Assembly (NCBI GenBank): GCA_040954595.2
Contig: CM082579.2
Location: 13,020,001 to 13,084,000, forward strand
From: Balanoglossus misakiensis
Taxonomy: Eukaryota > Hemichordata
Reading direction: 5' to 3'
Length of the DNA stretch: 64,000 bases
The notes beneath the pieces were generated by a model. That model saw only the letters and a list, made by a program, of their open reading frames with translations, had not been told where the DNA came from and ran no database searches. Made by a program: the position numbers and the translations under genes. Of the stretch, positions 35,650 to 49,800 are shown one piece after another; within the stretch, counting starts at the first letter, position 1; every line of letters starts with the position of its first letter.

Positions 35650-35751
35650 GTGGACTGTCTTAAATGGTCATCATTAGGCTGTGCAGGAGGGGGAGAAGAC
35701 CTTGGACCCTATGTTAAAGACCCTTGCGGCCCCCTGAAGTACCTTTTTCTG
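35650..35751 (+). other. exon-like segment B, copy 3 (102 nt, diverged)
   Basis: Acceptor ATTTGATTCACAG and donor GTAACCACAA. Frame 1 is open throughout and contains CLK, AGGGEDLG and a following KD, which line up with CLK, AGGEREYLG and QD of copy 1. The exon is longer at both ends. This protein-level resemblance is the best hint that B is translated. Confidence 0.45.
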
Positions 35752-36322
35752 GTAACCACAACTTGTTGTATACATGCTTCATAGCCAGTTTATATGTTAC
35801 TGTTTTTAATCAAATAGTTAATTCACCCTCTCAATTTTATTGGGGCAGCAATCCACCGTTGGTTTATTATGCACACCTCTAATAATCACTTGTCGGATGA
35901 ATATTCTCCACTTGGTAACCTTTATGTAGTGCTATCCTGCACGATCAAGAAGTGGGTTGATTATGACTATTTGAATAGGGTACCTAATTGTATTAAGGGT
36001 ATAGGGGAAGTATTTCACAAATGTTTGTGTACATGGATTTCTCATTTCAACTCATTGGAGATTTTTTTCCTTCATTTTGTGATCTTAGTTAGTTTGGCGC
36101 AAATTGTTGCCAGTTTTGCATATTTGTAATGTTTGGTCAATTTTTGCCATTCCGAGTCGAAAATCGTTTTTCGGAAACTTTTTGTCAGATAGCTTTAAAA
36201 TTTGGAAGGCATGTTCCTACTCAGGCGAGGGGTGTAAACCTAAGTAAACTGTTGGTGTGAAATTTGGTGAAACTTCTGGGAAATTTTGCAACTTTTCATC
36301 AAAAATTGTTTGAAACTACTTG

Positions 36323-39300
36323 TCAGATTGATTGTAAATTTAGTCAATCTTTGTAGGCCCCATTCAATATATGTGTATACCACTGGGACCTTATGCGATT
36401 CAGCTGCTTCTGTATCTATGTCCATCCACAACAAAAACTTATAGCCGCAATATTTGGAGTGTAAAGGCTGTTCTGTAGATATAATTTTGTTTAAGTTGTC
36501 ATGGCCAAAAATGTGCAAATGAGCTTGAAAAATGTTAAATTGGTCTAAACTCATCAACTACTGGGCAAATTGCTTTATACATTTGTATGCATGACGACTT
36601 CAAAGTCCTGCATGTTTTGAGCTCATATCATGAATTTTCTATTTTTTATGCTTGTTTGGACTTTTCCATATTTTTTGTAAATAAACAATTTATGGAAGTG
36701 ATAGCCAATTTCTTTATAATTTAGCATGAAGCTTCCTATATTTGATCTAAGGTGGTTTTTGTAAATTGCCTATTTGTAAGTTTTGGAGATTTTTACCAAT
36801 TTTGCTCAAAAATCATTTTCTCTGAAATCCCTCGTCAGATTGCTTTTAAATTTGGTTGGAACGTTCCTTGGGGTTACCCAAGTAAGATGTTGTAAAATGT
36901 TAGTGAAATTTGTGTTCTTGGGGCAATTTTTGCAATTTTCCATCAAAAATTGTATCTTTTAAACTATTTGTTGATAATAGCTGGTAGCCGATCAAAACTC
37001 TGGTTGTACTCAGCTTGTGACTGTCGATAAAACTATTATTTTCAATAAAAATCTGCCGAGAAAATACAGACTGATTCCAAAGGATTCTTATCTTAAATAG
37101 TATAGGCTGAAACTATTTCCGTCATAACAGAAGGGTTCAAAACGTAATAATCTAATGCTGTAAGTCGCAATCTCGCCTTCCTATCTCCAGTGAAAAATGA
37201 TAAGACAACACCAATGGTATGAGTAATGATATAACCCATATTTATTTCAAGTTAACTAAACTGTGATAAAAGCAGTGATAAAACTGGTTTCAATTTAGAA
37301 GGTATTGCTTGGACCACGAAAAAAGACAATTAATACTGACAGTAATGAAACGCATCCCATCCATGCATTCATCAAAAGTGATTTCTCCATGCTTTTTGAG
37401 CAACTTGGCCTATGTATAGTACCCTATTGTCTCTCAATGCAAGCCACTTGCTTTCACAAAACAATCCCATTTTGCCACTTTGTACTGTTCTTTATATTTT
37501 GATCTGAATCTAAAAATACCATCGAATCATCCAGTGTGAGTTAGCATTGTAATTAGACAAAGTTATAAATCCACAGTTACCCAGCAAATTTGATATAATG
37601 CTTCCCCCAAGGTATTGGTTTTGAACTCTCTTCAGAAATAGGTATGAAAATTTTAAAATTTCTACTGTTTCAACCCAGACTAGTTTATTTCTGAGTAAAC
37701 AGAGAAATGACAACCGGATAGATTATTCCTCTGTAATAAAGATATATGCAGACACAAGAAATAGTCTGAACATAATCAGTACATTACTAAAACAGTGTAG
37801 GTACATTGTACTATAAACTCAGGAAGATTAGTGACTATTGTTTGCCAAAAATGGTCCCAAGTCATTTCTCAAGCAGAGCAGAATAGTAGCTTTGAGAAGC
37901 AAAGTGTGATGATTTAAAATGTGAAAAGACAACACCAATCTCTGCTCTTAGCACTGCAAATGTTATCAGACAGGTAGATAGATGTTCAGTCATCCTATGT
38001 CTGTCAACACTTTTCCTTTTCTGAAATCACTGGTGCAAGAGCTTTCAAATTTGGTATGCAGGTTTCTGGGGGTAGCGAAGTAATGCGTGTTCAAATTGTG
38101 TTGAATTCGGCATATTTGTAGTTTGAAACGAGTTTTTGCTGTTTTTGGAAGAAGAAATAAGCTTGTAGGATTTCTTTGACTATGCAAGTTTCTAGGGATG
38201 ACGCAAGTTGTTTCTTCAAAATGTGGTGAAATTTGCATATTTTTTTTTGGGGGGGGGGGAATTTTCTCTGAAATTTAGTATGTATCTCCATGAGGTTTGT
38301 GACATAACCTGCAATTTTGTATTTTGGGGCAGTTGCCTTTTTATTTGGACTAAAAATCATATTAGAATATGCATATCTGATTGTCATGTCCACAGGGGTG
38401 ATATTCTTTGTTTACATTATGACCGAATCTGTAAAGATTTCATAATGGTCTTTAAAATTGGTACGTCTAATTGTTTCGATCTTTGTTGTGAATTGTCCCT
38501 GAGTGATCTTAGTCATTTTTTTTTAAATTCTGCTGAATATTGCATTAGTATTTTATGTCTGAGTCTGAAGAGTAGTCCTCTTCTCTGAAACCCCTTGTCA
38601 AATAGTATAATTTGCATATTTGTTGCACATGGGATATTGTTGCAGTTTTTTTAAATTCAAGATGGCTGCCAATCTTTGTTTTAACTCTTTGGAAAAACAT
38701 TTATTTAAATACTTTTCTGAAAACAAGGTGGTGAACATCACATTTTTTCAAACAGTAATTGATATAGCTATAATTGTTTCTGAAAATCTTCTTTTTTAAT
38801 CTCTAGCATCTGCAAAGACCACTAAAACAGCAACTCTATAAAAAGTCTTATTGCTTAGTACTGACACAAGGTGGTAAAAAGATGTGCAGCTTTTGACTTC
38901 TTACAGGCTTACATTTTGTTAGTAATATCAGTCCCTTTTTGGTATTGTGCTGTTTTTTTCAGGAGCTGGGGCCCCATTCCCTGGATTTTTTTTGCACACC
39001 TGGCTTTGAAAAGCTGCCACACCTAGGCTTCTAAACTTTGTCACAGCTGTCCTTGCCAACGAGTGTGCACCTTGAAATTCAAATCAGTTATTTGACCTGG
39101 CAGCCATATTCAGTTAAACTTTTTGAATTAATGCAAATTAGCTGGGACAATTTGAAATTGGTCAAAACTCAGAAACTCGACAACCACTGGTCAGATTGAT
39201 TTGACAATTGGTATGCAAGTACCTTATGTCAACCACATACAGTCCTATATTTTTTTTGAACAAATAGTTTGAATATTCTATTTTTATGCATTTTTTCATC

Positions 39301-39835
39301 ATTTTTGGCAAAAAGTCTACTTTTCTAGAATTGATGAGTCGACTTCTTTGGGCTTTAAACTTTAAAATCCAAATGGGACGGAGGTCATCTTCTTTTTTAA
39401 ACCTTTAAGGGGGGATCCCATTCTTTTTGCCCCACAAAATTACAGTTCCAAGGTCTTTTTTTACAAAATGTACTAATCACACCCACCCCTTCATTCTTCA
39501 CCACATTTCATTTATTGGCTGGTTTGTCTATTGTACCAGGACAGGCTACTTGCCATCCCACCCCACCGATGCAAACTTTGAGTGGCATAAGTAAAATTGT
39601 CGTAACATTGAGCTAATTTGCTTTTGGGCTCACTAAAATGCAACTTTGAGCTCTGTATTTGTACAAAATGTTCATTAATTGGCTGGTTTGTCTATTGTAC
39701 CCGGCCGGCATACATAAGATCAAGGACAATGAATGTTTTCGGGGGGGGGGGGGGGGGGGTCATATTTTATTGCCTCTCTGTGTCTGTCTGTCTGTCTGTC
39801 TGTCTGTACTCCTGTGTAGACTTCTTTTAGTGTAA
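36323..39835 (+). repeat. 3.5-kb array, unit 1
   Basis: Distinguished from the other three by GTTTTGGAG (others GTTTGGGAG) near 36,780 and TGTAAAATG (others TGTAATATG) near 36,893. Its terminal G run is 19 long. Its left junction joins older, diverged module sequence. Confidence 0.9.
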
Positions 39836-42800
39836 TCAGATTGATTGTAAATTTAGTCAATCTTTGTAGGCCCCATTCAATATATGTGTATACCACTGGG
39901 ACCTTATGCGATTCAGCTGCTTCTGTATCTATGTCCATCCACAACAAAAACTTATAGCCGCAATATTTGGAGTGTAAAGGCTGTTCTGTAGATATAATTT
40001 TGTTTAAGTTGTCATGGCCAAAAATGTGCAAATGAGCTTGAAAAATGTTAAATTGGTCTAAACTCATCAACTACTGGGCAAATTGCTTTATACATTTGTA
40101 TGCATGACGACTTCAAAGTCCTGCATGTTTTGAGCTCATATCATGAATTTTCTATTTTTTATGCTTGTTTGGACTTTTCCATATTTTTTGTAAATAAACA
40201 ATTTATGGAAGTGATAGCCAATTTCTTTATAATTTAGCATGAAGCTTCCTATATTTGATCTAAGGTGGTTTTTGTAAATTGCCTATTTGTAAGTTTGGGA
40301 GATTTTTACCAATTTTGCTCAAAAATCATTTTCTCTGAAATCCCTCGTCAGATTGCTTTTAAATTTGGTTGGAACGTTCCTTGGGGTTACCCAAGTAAGA
40401 TGTTGTAATATGTTAGTGAAATTTGTGTTCTTGGGGCAATTTTTGCAATTTTCCATCAAAAATTGTATCTTTTAAACTATTTGTTGATAATAGCTGGTAG
40501 CCGATCAAAACTCTGGTTGTACTCAGCTTGTGACTGTCGATAAAACTATTATTTTCAATAAAAATCTGCCGAGAAAATACAGACTGATTCCAAAGGATTC
40601 TTATCTTAAATAGTATAGGCTGAAACTATTTCCGTCATAACAGAAGGGTTCAAAACGTAATAATCTAATGCTGTAAGTCGCAATCTCGCCTTCCTATCTC
40701 CAGTGAAAAATGATAAGACAACACCAATGGTATGAGTAATGATATAACCCATATTTATTTCAAGTTAACTAAACTGTGATAAAAGCAGTGATAAAACTGG
40801 TTTCAATTTAGAAGGTATTGCTTGGACCACGAAAAAAGACAATTAATACTGACAGTAATGAAACGCATCCCATCCATGCATTCATCAAAAGTGATTTCTC
40901 CATGCTTTTTGAGCAACTTGGCCTATGTATAGTACCCTATTGTCTCTCAATGCAAGCCACTTGCTTTCACAAAACAATCCCATTTTGCCACTTTGTACTG
41001 TTCTTTATATTTTGATCTGAATCTAAAAATACCATCGAATCATCCAGTGTGAGTTAGCATTGTAATTAGACAAAGTTATAAATCCACAGTTACCCAGCAA
41101 ATTTGATATAATGCTTCCCCCAAGGTATTGGTTTTGAACTCTCTTCAGAAATAGGTATGAAAATTTTAAAATTTCTACTGTTTCAACCCAGACTAGTTTA
41201 TTTCTGAGTAAACAGAGAAATGACAACCGGATAGATTATTCCTCTGTAATAAAGATATATGCAGACACAAGAAATAGTCTGAACATAATCAGTACATTAC
41301 TAAAACAGTGTAGGTACATTGTACTATAAACTCAGGAAGATTAGTGACTATTGTTTGCCAAAAATGGTCCCAAGTCATTTCTCAAGCAGAGCAGAATAGT
41401 AGCTTTGAGAAGCAAAGTGTGATGATTTAAAATGTGAAAAGACAACACCAATCTCTGCTCTTAGCACTGCAAATGTTATCAGACAGGTAGATAGATGTTC
41501 AGTCATCCTATGTCTGTCAACACTTTTCCTTTTCTGAAATCACTGGTGCAAGAGCTTTCAAATTTGGTATGCAGGTTTCTGGGGGTAGCGAAGTAATGCG
41601 TGTTCAAATTGTGTTGAATTCGGCATATTTGTAGTTTGAAACGAGTTTTTGCTGTTTTTGGAAGAAGAAATAAGCTTGTAGGATTTCTTTGACTATGCAA
41701 GTTTCTAGGGATGACGCAAGTTGTTTCTTCAAAATGTGGTGAAATTTGCATATTTTTTTTTGGGGGGGGGGGGAATTTTCTCTGAAATTTAGTATGTATC
41801 TCCATGAGGTTTGTGACATAACCTGCAATTTTGTATTTTGGGGCAGTTGCCTTTTTATTTGGACTAAAAATCATATTAGAATATGCATATCTGATTGTCA
41901 TGTCCACAGGGGTGATATTCTTTGTTTACATTATGACCGAATCTGTAAAGATTTCATAATGGTCTTTAAAATTGGTACGTCTAATTGTTTCGATCTTTGT
42001 TGTGAATTGTCCCTGAGTGATCTTAGTCATTTTTTTTTAAATTCTGCTGAATATTGCATTAGTATTTTATGTCTGAGTCTGAAGAGTAGTCCTCTTCTCT
42101 GAAACCCCTTGTCAAATAGTATAATTTGCATATTTGTTGCACATGGGATATTGTTGCAGTTTTTTTAAATTCAAGATGGCTGCCAATCTTTGTTTTAACT
42201 CTTTGGAAAAACATTTATTTAAATACTTTTCTGAAAACAAGGTGGTGAACATCACATTTTTTCAAACAGTAATTGATATAGCTATAATTGTTTCTGAAAA
42301 TCTTCTTTTTTAATCTCTAGCATCTGCAAAGACCACTAAAACAGCAACTCTATAAAAAGTCTTATTGCTTAGTACTGACACAAGGTGGTAAAAAGATGTG
42401 CAGCTTTTGACTTCTTACAGGCTTACATTTTGTTAGTAATATCAGTCCCTTTTTGGTATTGTGCTGTTTTTTTCAGGAGCTGGGGCCCCATTCCCTGGAT
42501 TTTTTTTGCACACCTGGCTTTGAAAAGCTGCCACACCTAGGCTTCTAAACTTTGTCACAGCTGTCCTTGCCAACGAGTGTGCACCTTGAAATTCAAATCA
42601 GTTATTTGACCTGGCAGCCATATTCAGTTAAACTTTTTGAATTAATGCAAATTAGCTGGGACAATTTGAAATTGGTCAAAACTCAGAAACTCGACAACCA
42701 CTGGTCAGATTGATTTGACAATTGGTATGCAAGTACCTTATGTCAACCACATACAGTCCTATATTTTTTTTGAACAAATAGTTTGAATATTCTATTTTTA

Positions 42801-43350
42801 TGCATTTTTTCATCATTTTTGGCAAAAAGTCTACTTTTCTAGAATTGATGAGTCGACTTCTTTGGGCTTTAAACTTTAAAATCCAAATGGGACGGAGGTC
42901 ATCTTCTTTTTTAAACCTTTAAGGGGGGATCCCATTCTTTTTGCCCCACAAAATTACAGTTCCAAGGTCTTTTTTTACAAAATGTACTAATCACACCCAC
43001 CCCTTCATTCTTCACCACATTTCATTTATTGGCTGGTTTGTCTATTGTACCAGGACAGGCTACTTGCCATCCCACCCCACCGATGCAAACTTTGAGTGGC
43101 ATAAGTAAAATTGTCGTAACATTGAGCTAATTTGCTTTTGGGCTCACTAAAATGCAACTTTGAGCTCTGTATTTGTACAAAATGTTCATTAATTGGCTGG
43201 TTTGTCTATTGTACCCGGCCGGCATACATAAGATCAAGGACAATGAATGTTTTCGGGGGGGGGGGGGGGGGGGGTCATATTTTATTGCCTCTCTGTGTCT
43301 GTCTGTCTGTCTGTCTGTCTGTACTCCTGTGTAGACTTCTTTTAGTGTAA
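39836..43350 (+). repeat. 3.5-kb array, unit 2
   Basis: The G run before the TCTG repeat is 20 long. Apart from homopolymer lengths I see no difference from unit 3. Confidence 0.9.
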
Positions 43351-46300
43351 TCAGATTGATTGTAAATTTAGTCAATCTTTGTAGGCCCCATTCAATATAT
43401 GTGTATACCACTGGGACCTTATGCGATTCAGCTGCTTCTGTATCTATGTCCATCCACAACAAAAACTTATAGCCGCAATATTTGGAGTGTAAAGGCTGTT
43501 CTGTAGATATAATTTTGTTTAAGTTGTCATGGCCAAAAATGTGCAAATGAGCTTGAAAAATGTTAAATTGGTCTAAACTCATCAACTACTGGGCAAATTG
43601 CTTTATACATTTGTATGCATGACGACTTCAAAGTCCTGCATGTTTTGAGCTCATATCATGAATTTTCTATTTTTTATGCTTGTTTGGACTTTTCCATATT
43701 TTTTGTAAATAAACAATTTATGGAAGTGATAGCCAATTTCTTTATAATTTAGCATGAAGCTTCCTATATTTGATCTAAGGTGGTTTTTGTAAATTGCCTA
43801 TTTGTAAGTTTGGGAGATTTTTACCAATTTTGCTCAAAAATCATTTTCTCTGAAATCCCTCGTCAGATTGCTTTTAAATTTGGTTGGAACGTTCCTTGGG
43901 GTTACCCAAGTAAGATGTTGTAATATGTTAGTGAAATTTGTGTTCTTGGGGCAATTTTTGCAATTTTCCATCAAAAATTGTATCTTTTAAACTATTTGTT
44001 GATAATAGCTGGTAGCCGATCAAAACTCTGGTTGTACTCAGCTTGTGACTGTCGATAAAACTATTATTTTCAATAAAAATCTGCCGAGAAAATACAGACT
44101 GATTCCAAAGGATTCTTATCTTAAATAGTATAGGCTGAAACTATTTCCGTCATAACAGAAGGGTTCAAAACGTAATAATCTAATGCTGTAAGTCGCAATC
44201 TCGCCTTCCTATCTCCAGTGAAAAATGATAAGACAACACCAATGGTATGAGTAATGATATAACCCATATTTATTTCAAGTTAACTAAACTGTGATAAAAG
44301 CAGTGATAAAACTGGTTTCAATTTAGAAGGTATTGCTTGGACCACGAAAAAAGACAATTAATACTGACAGTAATGAAACGCATCCCATCCATGCATTCAT
44401 CAAAAGTGATTTCTCCATGCTTTTTGAGCAACTTGGCCTATGTATAGTACCCTATTGTCTCTCAATGCAAGCCACTTGCTTTCACAAAACAATCCCATTT
44501 TGCCACTTTGTACTGTTCTTTATATTTTGATCTGAATCTAAAAATACCATCGAATCATCCAGTGTGAGTTAGCATTGTAATTAGACAAAGTTATAAATCC
44601 ACAGTTACCCAGCAAATTTGATATAATGCTTCCCCCAAGGTATTGGTTTTGAACTCTCTTCAGAAATAGGTATGAAAATTTTAAAATTTCTACTGTTTCA
44701 ACCCAGACTAGTTTATTTCTGAGTAAACAGAGAAATGACAACCGGATAGATTATTCCTCTGTAATAAAGATATATGCAGACACAAGAAATAGTCTGAACA
44801 TAATCAGTACATTACTAAAACAGTGTAGGTACATTGTACTATAAACTCAGGAAGATTAGTGACTATTGTTTGCCAAAAATGGTCCCAAGTCATTTCTCAA
44901 GCAGAGCAGAATAGTAGCTTTGAGAAGCAAAGTGTGATGATTTAAAATGTGAAAAGACAACACCAATCTCTGCTCTTAGCACTGCAAATGTTATCAGACA
45001 GGTAGATAGATGTTCAGTCATCCTATGTCTGTCAACACTTTTCCTTTTCTGAAATCACTGGTGCAAGAGCTTTCAAATTTGGTATGCAGGTTTCTGGGGG
45101 TAGCGAAGTAATGCGTGTTCAAATTGTGTTGAATTCGGCATATTTGTAGTTTGAAACGAGTTTTTGCTGTTTTTGGAAGAAGAAATAAGCTTGTAGGATT
45201 TCTTTGACTATGCAAGTTTCTAGGGATGACGCAAGTTGTTTCTTCAAAATGTGGTGAAATTTGCATATTTTTTTTTGGGGGGGGGGGAATTTTCTCTGAA
45301 ATTTAGTATGTATCTCCATGAGGTTTGTGACATAACCTGCAATTTTGTATTTTGGGGCAGTTGCCTTTTTATTTGGACTAAAAATCATATTAGAATATGC
45401 ATATCTGATTGTCATGTCCACAGGGGTGATATTCTTTGTTTACATTATGACCGAATCTGTAAAGATTTCATAATGGTCTTTAAAATTGGTACGTCTAATT
45501 GTTTCGATCTTTGTTGTGAATTGTCCCTGAGTGATCTTAGTCATTTTTTTTTAAATTCTGCTGAATATTGCATTAGTATTTTATGTCTGAGTCTGAAGAG
45601 TAGTCCTCTTCTCTGAAACCCCTTGTCAAATAGTATAATTTGCATATTTGTTGCACATGGGATATTGTTGCAGTTTTTTTAAATTCAAGATGGCTGCCAA
45701 TCTTTGTTTTAACTCTTTGGAAAAACATTTATTTAAATACTTTTCTGAAAACAAGGTGGTGAACATCACATTTTTTCAAACAGTAATTGATATAGCTATA
45801 ATTGTTTCTGAAAATCTTCTTTTTTAATCTCTAGCATCTGCAAAGACCACTAAAACAGCAACTCTATAAAAAGTCTTATTGCTTAGTACTGACACAAGGT
45901 GGTAAAAAGATGTGCAGCTTTTGACTTCTTACAGGCTTACATTTTGTTAGTAATATCAGTCCCTTTTTGGTATTGTGCTGTTTTTTTCAGGAGCTGGGGC
46001 CCCATTCCCTGGATTTTTTTTGCACACCTGGCTTTGAAAAGCTGCCACACCTAGGCTTCTAAACTTTGTCACAGCTGTCCTTGCCAACGAGTGTGCACCT
46101 TGAAATTCAAATCAGTTATTTGACCTGGCAGCCATATTCAGTTAAACTTTTTGAATTAATGCAAATTAGCTGGGACAATTTGAAATTGGTCAAAACTCAG
46201 AAACTCGACAACCACTGGTCAGATTGATTTGACAATTGGTATGCAAGTACCTTATGTCAACCACATACAGTCCTATATTTTTTTTGAACAAATAGTTTGA

Positions 46301-46863
46301 ATATTCTATTTTTATGCATTTTTTCATCATTTTTGGCAAAAAGTCTACTTTTCTAGAATTGATGAGTCGACTTCTTTGGGCTTTAAACTTTAAAATCCAA
46401 ATGGGACGGAGGTCATCTTCTTTTTTAAACCTTTAAGGGGGGATCCCATTCTTTTTGCCCCACAAAATTACAGTTCCAAGGTCTTTTTTTACAAAATGTA
46501 CTAATCACACCCACCCCTTCATTCTTCACCACATTTCATTTATTGGCTGGTTTGTCTATTGTACCAGGACAGGCTACTTGCCATCCCACCCCACCGATGC
46601 AAACTTTGAGTGGCATAAGTAAAATTGTCGTAACATTGAGCTAATTTGCTTTTGGGCTCACTAAAATGCAACTTTGAGCTCTGTATTTGTACAAAATGTT
46701 CATTAATTGGCTGGTTTGTCTATTGTACCCGGCCGGCATACATAAGATCAAGGACAATGAATGTTTTCGGGGGGGGGGGGGGGGGGGTCATATTTTATTG
46801 CCTCTCTGTGTCTGTCTGTCTGTCTGTCTGTCTGTACTCCTGTGTAGACTTCTTTTAGTGTAA
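43351..46863 (+). repeat. 3.5-kb array, unit 3
   Basis: The terminal G run is 19 long. It appears identical to unit 2 outside homopolymers as far as I can compare by eye. Confidence 0.9.
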
Positions 46864-49800
46864 TCAGATTGATTGTAAATTTAGTCAATCTTTGTAGGCC
46901 CCATTCAATATATGTGTATACCACTGGGACCTTATGCGATTCAGCTGCTTCTGTATCTATGTCCATCCACAACAAAAACTTATAGCCGCAATATTTGGAG
47001 TGTAAAGGCTGTTCTGTAGATATAATTTTGTTTAAGTTGTCATGGCCAAAAATGTGCAAATGAGCTTGAAAAATGTTAAATTGGTCTAAACTCATCAACT
47101 ACTGGGCAAATTGCTTTATACATTTGTATGCATGACGACTTCAAAGTCCTGCATGTTTTGAGCTCATATCATGAATTTTCTATTTTTTATGCTTGTTTGG
47201 ACTTTTCCATATTTTTTGTAAATAAACAATTTATGGAAGTGATAGCCAATTTCTTTATAATTTAGCATGAAGCTTCCTATATTTGATCTAAGGTGGTTTT
47301 TGTAAATTGCCTATTTGTAAGTTTGGGAGATTTTTACCAATTTTGCTCAAAAATCATTTTCTCTGAAATCCCTCGTCAGATTGCTTTTAAATTTGGTTGG
47401 AACGTTCCTTGGGGTTACCCAAGTAAGATGTTGTAATATGTTAGTGAAATTTGTGTTCTTGGGGCAATTTTTGCAATTTTCCATCAAAAATTGTATCTTT
47501 TAAACTATTTGTTGATAATAGCTGGTAGCCGATCAAAACTCTGGTTGTACTCAGCTTGTGACTGTCGATAAAACTATTATTTTCAATAAAAATCTGCCGA
47601 GAAAATACAGACTGATTCCAAAGGATTCTTATCTTAAATAGTATAGGCTGAAACTATTTCCGTCATAACAGAAGGGTTCAAAACGTAATAATCTAATGCT
47701 GTAAGTCGCAATCTCGCCTTCCTATCTCCAGTGAAAAATGATAAGACAACACCAATGGTATGAGTAATGATATAACCCATATTTATTTCAAGTTAACTAA
47801 ACTGTGATAAAAGCAGTGATAAAACTGGTTTCAATTTAGAAGGTATTGCTTGGACCACGAAAAAAGACAATTAATACTGACAGTAATGAAACGCATCCCA
47901 TCCATGCATTCATCAAAAGTGATTTCTCCATGCTTTTTGAGCAACTTGGCCTATGTATAGTACCCTATTGTCTCTCAATGCAAGCCACTTGCTTTCACAA
48001 AACAATCCCATTTTGCCACTTTGTACTGTTCTTTATATTTTGATCTGAATCTAAAAATACCATCGAATCATCCAGTGTGAGTTAGCATTGTAATTAGACA
48101 AAGTTATAAATCCACAGTTACCCAGCAAATTTGATATAATGCTTCCCCCAAGGTATTGGTTTTGAACTCTCTTCAGAAATAGGTATGAAAATTTTAAAAT
48201 TTCTACTGTTTCAACCCAGACTAGTTTATTTCTGAGTAAACAGAGAAATGACAACCGGATAGATTATTCCTCTGTAATAAAGATATATGCAGACACAAGA
48301 AATAGTCTGAACATAATCAGTACATTACTAAAACAGTGTAGGTACATTGTACTATAAACTCAGGAAGATTAGTGACTATTGTTTGCCAAAAATGGTCCCA
48401 AGTCATTTCTCAAGCAGAGCAGAATAGTAGCTTTGAGAAGCAAAGTGTGATGATTTAAAATGTGAAAAGACAACACCAATCTCTGCTCTTAGCACTGCAA
48501 ATGTTATAAGACAGGTAGATAGATGTTCAGTCATCCTATGTCTGTCAACACTTTTCCTTTTCTGAAATCACTGGTGCAAGAGCTTTCAAATTTGGTATGC
48601 AGGTTTCTGGGGGTAGCGAAGTAATGCGTGTTCAAATTGTGTTGAATTCGGCATATTTGTAGTTTGAAACGAGTTTTTGCTGTTTTTGGAAGAAGAAATA
48701 AGCTTGTAGGATTTCTTTGACTATGCAAGTTTCTAGGGATGACGCAAGTTGTTTCTTCAAAATGTGGTGAAATTTGCATATTTTTTTTTTGGGGGGGGGG
48801 AATTTTCTCTGAAATTTAGTATGTATCTCCATGAGGTTTGTGACATAACCTGCAATTTTGTATTTTGGGGCAGTTGCCTTTTTATTTGGACTAAAAATCA
48901 TATTAGAATATGCATATCTGATTGTCATGTCCACAGGGGTGATATTCTTTGTTTACATTATGACCGAATCTGTAAAGATTTCATAATGGTCTTTAAAATT
49001 GGTACGTCTAATTGTTTCGATCTTTGTTGTGAATTGTCCCTGAGTGATCTTAGTCATTTTTTTTTAAATTCTGCTGAATATTGCATTAGTATTTTATGTC
49101 TGAGTCTGAAGAGTAGTCCTCTTCTCTGAAACCCCTTGTCAAATAGTATAATTTGCATATTTGTTGCACATGGGATATTGTTGCAGTTTTTTTAAATTCA
49201 AGATGGCTGCCAATCTTTGTTTTAACTCTTTGGAAAAACATTTATTTAAATACATTTCTGAAAACAAGGTGGTGAACATCACATTTTTTCAAACAGTAAT
49301 TGATATAGCTATCATTGTTTCTGAAAATCTTCTTTTTTAATCTCTAGCATCTGCAAAGACCACTAAAACAGCAACTCTATAAAAAGTCTTATTGCTTAGT
49401 ACTGACACAAGGTGGTAAAAAGATGTGCAGCTTTTGACTTCTTACAGGCTTACATTTTGTTAGTAATATCAGTCCCTTTTTGGTATTGTGCTGTTTTTTT
49501 CAGGAGCTGGGGCCCCATTCCCTGGATTTTTTTTGCACACCTGGCTTTGAAAAGCTGCCACACCTAGGCTTCTAAACTTTGTCACAGCTGTCCTTGCCAA
49601 CGAGTGTGCACCTTGAAATTCAAATCAGTTATTTGACCTGGCAGCCATATTCAGTTAAACTTTTTGAATTAATGCAAATTAGCTGGGACAATTTGAAATT
49701 GGTCAAAACTCAGAAACTCGACAACCACTGGTCAGATTGATTTGACAATTGGTATGCAAGTACCTTATGTCAACCACATACAGTCCTATATTTTTTTTGA

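Noticed and set aside
36240-49129. Recurring frames of 65-150 codons in the 3.5-kb units as genes
   Set aside because: They recur only because the units are nearly identical, occur on both strands, include G-run-encoded poly-Gly/Pro, and show no domain.
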